Positions 56,401 to 64,000 of a stretch of DNA of 64,000 bases are shown piece after piece. The stretch is from contig NC_059398.1 in the NCBI RefSeq assembly GCF_905220565.1, positions 18,807,210 through 18,871,209 on the forward strand, written 5' to 3'. The notes beneath the pieces were generated by a model. The model saw only the letters and a program-made list of their open reading frames with translations. It had not been told where the DNA came from and did not search any database. This DNA is from Melitaea cinxia (taxonomy: Eukaryota; Arthropoda; Insecta; Lepidoptera; Nymphalidae). The position numbers were made by a program, and so were the translations under genes. Numbering within the stretch: position 1 is the stretch's first letter; each line of letters starts with the position of its first letter.

Positions 56401-59243
56401 TATATTTACAATTAACTGTATACATAATATATGTTTACCTATAACCATTTGTATGAAAACCTTTCCACACAATGCTAATTGTACGGGTTATCGCACAGAA
56501 ACACATTGTTGACGCATCGCTATCTCTGTTAAATATCGAGAAAGAAGTGGGTCGGATATTATCCTGCGCGCATTAGGGGCACATTAGCGTTATCGCGCGC
56601 GAAGCGGCCCAGGCGCCGCCAGCACCGGACAAGCCGTGGAGTGTGGAGTGTGGACGCCTGGACGTCGCCTCGACAGAGCGTGTGCCCTACTTCCGCGAAA
56701 CACTAACCACAAACAACTTCGAACATCACACTGTACTAATATTGACTTAATTATAACCTATGACTACTCGAAAGTAGCGATTGTTTATTTTGATTCGATG
56801 ACTAAGTTGTAATTGAATGAAACTCAATATCGAAATAAAATAGAATTAGTAATGGCCGGTTCAGTACTGTGCAGCAATTATTATGTTATTGATGTTAAAA
56901 GAGGGAAACTATGATGCAGTTACATATAACGACATCGACAATAGAAAAGAGTAAACTGGTTTGAGACCACAATGCGTCCCTGTACGTTCCTAGTGCGCTA
57001 GATTCTTGCTACTTCCACCAGCATTATAGCAACGATATCGGAAAGTTGTGATTGTGCGTAGTTATGTACACGATGCATGTATGTTACGCTGTTCAAAGCC
57101 TTTTTACTAACACAGTGAAATACATAAATAATTCATTGTCGTAATTATATTTTCTGTACAATATTGAATATTTTTATTTATATATACGAACGAAATGAGT
57201 CACTGTTATTTTTAATAATAAAATATAAAGGAATTTAATGGTGATCAAGTACATGTTGTGGCTGTTGTATGTAGATATAATTCGAGTAGAGCGGTTGCGG
57301 CGAGCTGCAGCCCTGCTCTGGCCGATGTAACCCGACGCGGCACACAATGGAGCGACCGTCTTCATATTGATTGTAGACAATATGCTTCGTGTGAGAACGA
57401 CGCGCCCGCGCCGGCGACGTCGTGTTGTTGATACGACTTTAAAATAATCTTACCGCGACGATGTTCCGTTCGTAAAACAGAACCTCGGCGTTTATCATTT
57501 GTCTCGTACAAGATAGTGCCAAAACCTTTTGTAACGTAAAACGATGCAACATGGTGGCAAGGGCGACACAAATTTGGTGGTGACAGTACTTTATTATCGG
57601 CCGCAGTGGGTCGAGGCCCGCCGCGAGCCTCGCGCCGTGCATACTTAACTAAGCCCGGCGACCACTGCCAGTGCTGCGTGACCGCAGTTGTGTCATTTAC
57701 GAGCTTTACGACATAATATTATTCGGTAATTCGTTGCCTAATAAACCTTTCTTGAAATCCCAAATATTACGCGCTTGTTACAAAGTTTTCGTATTTTTTC
57801 CTAGCCTGCAGAGTACAAGGTTCTTTCACGAATATCCTTGCGTGGACGTATGCGACTCGATGCAGTTAAATGTGACATTTGCATGTCGTGTACCTTCGGT
57901 GCACTGACATTCTGGCAGCGCTAGTGTGTGTAATACACACTGTGTGTGTGTGTGTAGCGGTCACGCCCGCGCTGCACCGAAGCGCTAGTGAACACCTGCT
58001 CGTCAGATGTTTGCGTCTTTTAATTTAATTTTATTTTTTTGTGAATCTGTATGCAAGATAGCCGTTAATTAGTTTTATTCCTGTATTTTAACATATACGT
58101 CACATGGTCGTGTCTAGTCGGTGACAAACTCGATTCTCATTCCAGGGTATATTTGTTGCGTAATTACGATTGTATCTAAGCTCCGGGCGTGTAACGCATG
58201 CAGGTGTCGAGTGCGGCATTCCGGCGCGTCTCGCGGTGAAAGCGCCCGCCGCCGCCACACGCACCACTTTCCACGACCTCGGGACCGACACTCGGAAACA
58301 ATGACAATGATGGAATGTACACTTAACTACAATTTTAATCATTACCGTCTCGGTGTAATTAAACGTTCATAACGAAGACATCATATTCAGTATTCGTAAG
58401 TATATAATAGCTAACAACGTCACCGCGCCAATGATTTCGAATTTCACAGTCGTTAGTATTCAACGCACACAGTCGTCGCTTGCGTCTCGTGCGTGTGTGC
58501 AAATATCCGATGCGCTCACAAGGCTAGCGGTCCCGTTCACAAACACGAACAAAGAGGGTACATTATAAACATACGACAGTTACTTAAACACGATTAGTTT
58601 CAATAAGATTGAAATCGGAACCGGAGCCGGTGCGCGCAGTTGCAATTATTGCCAATTGACCGGCGCGCGCGCGCGTGTGCGTCCCTCGCGTACACTCGTT
58701 TACGACCACAGCCGTGACTCGTGCGCGTGTAGTGACGAACCGCACTAGACCCTTTGTAGGTATTGCTTATCTTTGTTTCGAGCTTGAGAAAGCTTATAGT
58801 GGAGATTAAGCACAGCGAAAACTAACAGAAATCAGGCTAAATTTACTTTATTTAATTGTGTATTGATCTACATTTCACCTTGCAGTAAATCACGCGTAAT
58901 ATGGAAAGTAACTCATACAGCTGTAGTGAAAGTAAGGTATACAATGGACTCCCGGGTCCAGGAACCAGCGGGCATCACACTGCGACCTGTTTCAAAGTTC
59001 TTTTAGTTTGTATGTTATAATCGCATCGAATACAAGCGAAATTGAGAAATGATGATGCTACAATTTTCTACAACAATGACAATCTTATCCTGGTTCGAAC
59101 AAAACAGCTTGACGGATGATTTGTTTCACTAAACTTAACAAATGTCAATCTCATAACGACGCTGTTTTGAAGAGCTTGAGCTAACATGGCGGTACTCGTT
59201 GTCAGTGATTTCGTTGATAACAGAGTCTGTCTATAACTATATC
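53463..59243. other. gene desert with frequent CpG-rich patches
   Basis: GC-rich patches lie near 54085-54125, 55020-55190, 56540-56690, 57280-57420, 57595-57660, 57950-58010, 58180-58290 and 58610-58740. Most are 60-170 bp in AT-rich DNA. A (GT)n tract lies at 57925-57956. Positions 54715-54832 hold a family H 3' end (aaaatcggtccagccgtttc … atataagata). Open frames of 60-83 codons on both strands cover the patches without domains. Promoters or enhancers are plausible. Confidence 0.45.
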
Positions 59244-59331
59244 ACTCACCACCACTAACTTCAGGCTATCGCAGCCCACTGTTGGACATAGGCCTCCACA
59301 AGTTCGTGCCAAAAGGGCGTAAACTCGTGTG
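59244..59331 (-). repeat. Family A, 5'-truncated copy with target duplication
   Basis: Only about 88 bases of the element's 3' end are present (ctaacttcaggctatcgcag … aaagggcgtaaactcgtgtg). The direct repeat taactatatc flanks it at 59234-59243 and 59332-59341. Confidence 0.9.
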
Positions 59332-59341
59332 TAACTATATC

Positions 59342-60593
59342 CTTATTTCACATCTCGTCAATCTCTTACTGTGGAGTTAAAATGGCGCTAGAGGTTGTGT
59401 AAATTACTCGCTATAACAATGTCATGTTAAAGTAGGTGTGTAAAAACAACTTTCTGTTCTGTTTAATTTCTATTTTAAAAACTGTTTTAATTTTCTCTTA
59501 ATTTTGAAATTAAACTGAAATATTTTACGTAACATATCAAGGTCTGGTGTTCACTTGCTTCTCATTTGTAGACTTTTTTTTTCTCATTCGTACAGCAGTA
59601 CGCGCGTAGTAGCACCGAGAGATGTCAGTTAATAATTCTGTCGTTATGATTAGAAAACGAACCCGTTTACCGCCTAATAATGGTGCATCAATCGCTCAAG
59701 TGATATCTCGTCTACAAACAAACAAATACTATCAGTTGCAAATGTTTGAGCGCATAATGATTTTCCTTGATCGCATTAAGTGCCTTTAGCCCTTTACTTC
59801 CTCAATCGTAAGCCTTGCTGAGAGAGCTTTATTTTATTATCGGCCTGTTAACCAGTTCTAAATAATGGCTATCTGGCAAATAAGTTACAATCAAACTTTA
59901 ACAGCAGGAAGTAGACTAGAGCATTTCACCTCAATTAATAAAGCACAAGTTTTACAGACATATTATATGCGAATAAAAATCTCACAAGGACAGTGGAATT
60001 CGAAAGTGAGTAAGAATAACACATTAGAACCTTATCTGTTAGATATCTTCATGCATCAAAGTATTTTCACAACTGGTAAAATAGGCCCTAATACTTTTGT
60101 CCTCTTTATCTAGAACTAACTAGATCTCATACAGCATAAGTTTCAGCAGAGCAAGTGCAGACGTGATCCTTGCGGGGATGCGGTCTACGTTCGCGACTAG
60201 GTTATCACAACTCTTACTACTCGGGGTCTGTCACCCGGATCAGTGTCGTTATGTCACATTGCATTGACACGGATTCCTAGCTTTGTTACGCGTTATACGT
60301 ATTTTATGTAACGTCATAAACGAACTATAAATTTGTTTTCCTTGACGTTAAACAAGTGTAATTTGTATATTATACATAATATGTTGTCGGCGGCAAGGCG
60401 AGGAGAAAGCGTCAGCGCTTTCGATCGCCGCGCGCCTCGAACTAACAAAAGATATAAACGCGCTCCAGCGACTGCACTCGCGTATTCATGCGAGTATACA
60501 CACGTGTGAACAAACATAAGTAGGCAGCTATGAAGTAATTATCGAGGAATAGACAGAATGAAATGAAAGATAGTTTAGAATTTCACAATCATT
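59342..60593. other. intergenic 3' of the GPCR gene
   Basis: AT-rich with no recognised repeat. An 82-codon plus frame at 59865-60113 has no domain. Positions 60385-60500 are CpG-rich and include 'agatataaacgcgctccagc', a TATA-like element followed by GC-rich DNA. It could be a promoter on either strand, but no exon follows. Confidence 0.4.
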
Positions 60594-60599
60594 TTTATT
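60594..60599 (-). terminator. Poly(A) signal of the GPCR gene
   Basis: AATAAA on the minus strand (tttatt on plus), about 235 bases after the stop codon of the final exon. Its position fits a short 3' untranslated region. Confidence 0.6.
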
Positions 60600-60831
60600 T
60601 CAACAGCCAATCGAACGGGCAAGACGTTCACCGATGACGAATCGTCAATAGAGTTCATCACGATATAAATAACACATATACAAAGACTGTACGCTAACAT
60701 TCGACCGCGGGGCCGACTAACACAGTATATACAGAGCCTCGAGTCGTACCGCAGGTACATCATACAATCGTAATCGTTAACTAGAGTACAAAAATAATAC
60801 TGTAGAATAAACGTGCGGGCGCGCCGCGCGG

Positions 60832-61174
60832 TCAGCACACGGTCTCCATGGGCAGGCGCGGCGGGGCGGGCGCGGGGGCGGGCGCCGCCGTGGTGTGCGT
60901 GAGCGACTCGCCGCACGACGGCAGCTGCGAGGACGAGTGCGCGGCGCCGCCGGGCGCGCGCGCGCACCACGCCGCCGCCGCGCGCTTCAGCGCCGCCCAC
61001 GCGTGCGGCTGGCAGCCCACCACCAGGAAGATGAACACGCCCTGCAGCGCGTTCAGCAGGTCCGTGGCGTACCACACGTACTCCGGCCCGCCGGCCGCCC
61101 ACGACACCACGTCCGCGCCCCAGGTCACGCCCATCACCACCACCAGCTTCGCGCAGACGCGTCCGAGGGCCGCC
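60832..61174 (-). CDS. mthl1: Methuselah-like GPCR, final coding exon (TM6-TM7 and tail)
   Basis: Seven-pass membrane receptor of the Methuselah/secretin-like group. In Drosophila the mthl1 product (Mist) is the receptor for the Fog ligand in epithelial folding. This exon begins at 61174, after the acceptor 'aacgtag', and encodes 113 residues plus TGA (60834-60832). It starts (R)AALGRVCAKLVVVMGVTW (TM6), then GGPEYVWYATDLLNALQGV, FIFLVVGCQP (TM7) and a tail. The 'MGVTW…GGP…TDL.NALQG…VGCQP' pattern is diagnostic for the group. The tail is A/P-rich (TTAAPAPAPAPP). It joins the upstream exon in frame through a split AG|G arginine codon. GC content is extreme, which produces long spurious frames on both strands. 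The GPCR assignment is firm; the mthl1 assignment rests on recalled similarity of this block. Confidence 0.85.
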
Positions 61175-61259
61175 CTACGTTAAGAAATTATAGAACAATT
61201 TAGAAGTCAGTAAACGTAAAAATAATACCAAAGAGACATACAGCGGACGTGTCGCGTAC
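61175..61259 (-). other. mthl1: Intron of the GPCR gene (85 nt)
   Basis: Donor 'gaaag|gtacgcga' at 61259-61258 and acceptor 'cttaacgtag|g' at 61176-61175. It is AT-rich between two GC-rich exons. Removing it joins KSTSE to RAALGRVC without frame change (phase 2). Confidence 0.85.
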
Positions 61260-61583
61260 CTTTCCGAAGTGGACTTGACTTCGTCGCGTCGCCAGAGGCC
61301 GCACGTGAGCTGGCGGGTAGTGGAGATGAAGAGCGCGAGGTTGACGAGCAGTAGCACGCCGACGGGCCCGAAAAAGTAGACGAGGATCTCCATGTCGCCG
61401 TAGAACCAGCAGCGCTGCACGGCGAAGCGCGGGCGCAGCAGGCCGGGCGCGGCGCCGGGCGGCAGGTGGTCCAGCAGCGCGGCCACGCCCGCCACCACCA
61501 GCGGCCCGCCCCACGCGTACACCATGTACACACGCAGGCGGCACGCCTCCTGCCCGCGCTCCAGCGACGTCGGCCGGAAGTCC
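61260..61583 (-). CDS. mthl1: Methuselah-like GPCR, penultimate exon (TM4-TM5 and third intracellular loop)
   Basis: The exon runs from 61583, after acceptor 'ggtccgcag', to 61260. It encodes 107 full codons plus two split ones. Order: DFRPTSLERGQEACRLRVYM, a TM4 beginning YAWGGPLVVAGVAALLDHLP, an extracellular loop with a cysteine in 'VQRCWFYGDMEI' (the conserved disulfide site of this class), TM5 (YFFGPVGVLLLVNLALF), and the third intracellular loop RQLTCGLWRRDEVKSTSE. The entry phase requires a preceding exon ending with two bases of a codon. That exon, with TM1-TM3 and the cysteine-rich ectodomain, is not visible up to 64000, so it lies beyond the window across an intron of more than 2.4 kb. 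The exon is very GC-rich. Confidence 0.88.
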
Positions 61584-61794
61584 CTGCGGACCACCTCGCG
61601 TTACTTTACGAGTATGTCACACACCGACTGAGCTGACTCGCTATGGCCTCACGGTGGGTTTCCCTACCGTGTTAAGCAGTCGGTCGCGGTGGGTGATAAC
61701 GATCGTTACTCTGGTTATTTGAAATGATCCACCAACCTACAGTAGGACAGTGTTGATACAGTTCCCAACAATTCCTCATACGGATAGGAGATTA
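61584..61794. other. GPCR intron sequence with a SINE D fragment
   Basis: Positions 61640-61745 hold a decayed plus-strand piece of SINE D (gcctcacggtgggtttccct, ccgtgttaagcagtcggtcg). The left target duplication of the next SINE (aggagatta) is at 61786-61794. Confidence 0.65.
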
Positions 61795-62138
61795 CGCTTC
61801 AGCCTGTAATATCCCACTACTGGACATAGGCCTCTTTCCCCATGCCAGAAGAAGGATCAGAGCTTAATCCACCACGCTGCTGCAATGCGGATTGGCGGAT
61901 ATATTCCCTACTATGAGTGACGATCGCTAACAGGTGTACATGATAACAACCGGGACCGACGGCTTAACGCGCTCTCCGAGGCACGGTGGGGAGACCCACA
62001 AGGACTGCACAAACACCCAGACCACGGCAAATACCTGTATGGCCAATACAAATGTTTGTCATGTGCGAGGATCGAACCCGCAACCTCCAGCGCAACAGGC
62101 ACAATCCATAGCTGTGACCGTTGCGCCAACGCGGCGTC
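61795..62138 (-). repeat. SINE family D, full-length, inserted in the GPCR intron
   Basis: The plus strand begins with the SINE tail (cagcctgtaatatcccacta, ggacataggcctctttcccc). It ends in the reversed tRNA-like head (gtgcgaggatcgaacccgca). It is flanked by the 9-bp repeat aggagatta at 61786-61794 and 62139-62147. The sequence is very close to the copy at 26883, so it is a recent insertion. It lies in the same transcriptional direction as the GPCR gene. Confidence 0.95.
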
Positions 62139-62974
62139 AGGAGATTATTATTCCCTAACAGTGGAGTGAATATAGAATTACAGTCTGTTTCATTGAGTTC
62201 AGTTTAAATTAAAGTCCTTAATAATATATAATAAATTAATTTAAGATACAATTTACAAATAGGTGTGGGAAACCTAATGACACCAGAACATTAGAGTAAT
62301 TTAACAATTTGTATTAATTACTAGCTGCCTGCAATAGTATAAATTAAATAATGATTAATACTTTTTAATTTGTAATATTTCATCATCTTCATTAATAATA
62401 TAATTGATGGGTAACATGAATATTATTCAATATTATATTGTTGAGTTTTTGTTTTATCTTACTTTGTTAGTACCAAGCATGTGATCTCACTCTTCGTACA
62501 AAGGATCAGCAGCAGTGTGCAACCACTTACTCCTATCAGCATCGCAAAGCATTTTCAATTGTCAAAAAAATAATCTTGAATAAGCATTTTCATATACGGC
62601 GTCTATTAGTTTGTTTTATTGTTTCAATGCGCTAATTTATTTAATTTATTATTTAATTTAATTATCGCTTTATTTATTGCTAATTTTAAAAACGTATTTG
62701 CAGTAACTTGTTTTACGCGTAAGATCAAGTATCTAAGGATTTAAAAACATGATGAGCTGAGACGCGCAACTGTTGGACGACCAGAGTACATATTATTGTC
62801 AATTGATTTGAATTATTTATTTAATATCTTTAGTTGCGCATGATGACACAGGTTATTTCGTCAATGTCATGTAGAATGAAAGGAAAAGACACTTTGGAGG
62901 AACTTGAAAAAAGGTTATTAATAGATGCCTAAAACATTTACTTTAGTGCATACATAACTACATACACATACATA
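62139..62974. other. AT-rich intron sequence with a possible LINE scrap
   Basis: The minus frame 62552-62486 reads MLCDADRSKWLHTAADPL then YEE and a stop. It recalls the 'DR..W..….ADP' ending of some insect reverse transcriptases but is too short to assign. The rest is AT-rich and unrecognised. Confidence 0.3.
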
Positions 62975-63157
62975 CATGCGGTACTTTTTGAGTTTATCCC
63001 GGACATACATACAGACAAACAGGCAAACAGACAAAAATTCTAAAAACCATATTTTTGGCTTCGCTATCGATTGTAGATCACACCCCAAGTATTCTTTTAA
63101 AAAAATATTCAATGTACAGAGTTTTGACTTTCCTACCATTTTATTATATGTATAGAT
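62975..63157 (+). repeat. Family H element, 5'-truncated copy
   Basis: Matches the 3' 185 bases of the complete copy at 34775-35227: 'cggtactttttgagtttatc', 'ttcgctatcgattgtagatc', 'ttgactttcctaccatttta', 'ttatatgtatagata'. The first 280 bases or so of the element are absent. Confidence 0.85.
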
Positions 63158-64000
63158 ACGTAAGTCTTAAGTGTGTTTTCAAAAACAAAATATGAATAAA
63201 CAAATGAACATATTTTGTAAAATTCAATCCCTACCCTATCTGTAGGAAGTTGGGAGATGAAAGTCAGAAAAGGGTTTGTTTTTCTATTTTTATTTTCAGT
63301 GATGTGTGGTTAAGATTTCTTTCAAAAGGTTAATTTGACGAATATGGAACACAATATCGATTTTTTATTAAATTAATAAAACATGTAAGTATTGTAACTG
63401 AATTGATAATGTGAAATTAATGCTGGATATACCTACTTATATGTTATTCATATAGTTAACCCACTCTTTTTGCATAATTTCTGAAAGCGTAAAAATCCTT
63501 TTAGAATTGAATCCTAAGGGGATTTTATACGTCGATAAAAATTTATACCTTTATCCAAGACACAAAATATTTACATAGAATAAGACAATGCTTTTTCAAA
63601 AGTGAAAACATGGTGTCGTGTGTCTGTATGTTTATCGCTACTACTCGTCATAACAGTGCACTATGATTGTTTTTGTCGAAAGGATCATTGTTATAGTTCG
63701 CGTCATGTAAAAAGAACGCTGGCCTTGAAGCTGCGCAGAAGCGATTTATCGGTCTATTTGGTGGTACGGGGTAGGGGGACGGGAGTGTTTATCACTGTCG
63801 CATGCTTGCCGGTGTGCTATTGGTTGACAGCGGTTGACAGTTCGACGTCGACTCAAATTATTATCGCGCACAAAAGTTTTAAATTACAAAATTCTCCATT
63901 TACTATGTATTTCACTAAAAAACAATTATCAATTTATCATTTTAAACACATAAAAACTATTAAGATACGAATATCGAGAGTACAGATAATTATTATTTTT
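63158..64000. other. AT-rich sequence to the window end, nothing recognised
   Basis: No upstream GPCR exon, repeat or coding frame is recognised. Positions 63740-63860 are less AT-rich and include a direct repeat 'ggttgacag' twice, about 10 bases apart (63823-63841). Confidence 0.45.

Noticed and set aside
60575..61102. A 175-codon minus frame overlapping the last GPCR exon
   Set aside because: It is the wrong frame of the same exon. It begins in R/A-rich shadow sequence and continues past the true stop into the 3' untranslated region.
60848..61203. Open plus-strand frames of 102-111 codons antisense to the GPCR exon
   Set aside because: They are low-complexity R/A/P/H-rich frames caused by the GC-rich codons of the real minus-strand exon. 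The minus frame matches a known receptor pattern; these match nothing.
61200..61544. Two further minus frames of 108 and 114 codons over the penultimate exon
   Set aside because: They are shifted readings of the same GC-rich exon. Only the frame with CWFYGD and LTCGLWRRDEVKS is consistent with the receptor family.

Overview
This window is lepidopteran (butterfly or moth) nuclear DNA. Evidence: an AT-rich background, GT-AG introns, and about 60 copies of interspersed repeats whose consensus sequences I recognise as typical of Lepidoptera. These include the 'cagcctatcgcagtccactg' retroelement, poly(A)-tailed LINE tails, tRNA-headed SINEs and 'aaccgacttcaa'-ended elements. Nothing bacterial, viral or plasmid-like is visible, and there are no rRNA or CRISPR loci. 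The species cannot be fixed from the sequence alone.

The only gene I can name is the 3' end of a Methuselah-like GPCR on the minus strand, best matching the mthl1 (mist) group. Two consecutive coding exons (61583-61260 and 61174-60832) join in frame across an 85-nt intron and encode TM4-TM7 plus the cytoplasmic tail. A poly(A) signal lies at 60594-60599. The 5' exons lie beyond the right edge. The exons are very GC-rich, unlike the flanks.

Positions 1-60,500 are essentially a gene desert: single-copy AT-rich DNA with short CpG-rich patches, more frequent from about 53 kb to 60 kb, and dense transposable-element debris. Weaker gene candidates are a coding-like N-terminal exon or small ORF at 53277-53462 (+), a 60-codon open segment at 49219-49037 (-), a 96-codon ORF at 51484-51774 (+), and two possible noncoding first exons with strong splice donors, ending at 4038 and 43012 (+).

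Repeat families, with my own labels. A: a LINE-3'-end-like retroelement with a (CAT)n end, in plus and minus orientations; several copies show target-site duplications and 5' truncation. B: the poly(A)-tailed LINE tail carrying 'gtcggcaaacaagcgtacgg'. C and D: tRNA-headed SINEs; D shares its 3' tail with A. E: an element with 'aaccgacttcaa' inverted ends and a variable-copy 142-bp internal unit. G: a LINE 3' end with 'ggtggacttatctct'. H: an element running from 'actagc' to 'tatagat'.

The most unusual structures are: a near-perfect inverted repeat of about 218-bp arms (7912-8384), abutting a Pif1/Helitron-type helicase C-terminal remnant and carrying a coding-like frame in each arm; a 212-bp retrotransposon tail nested in an A copy with a 15-bp target duplication; and a 444-bp TTAA-flanked element splitting a C SINE.
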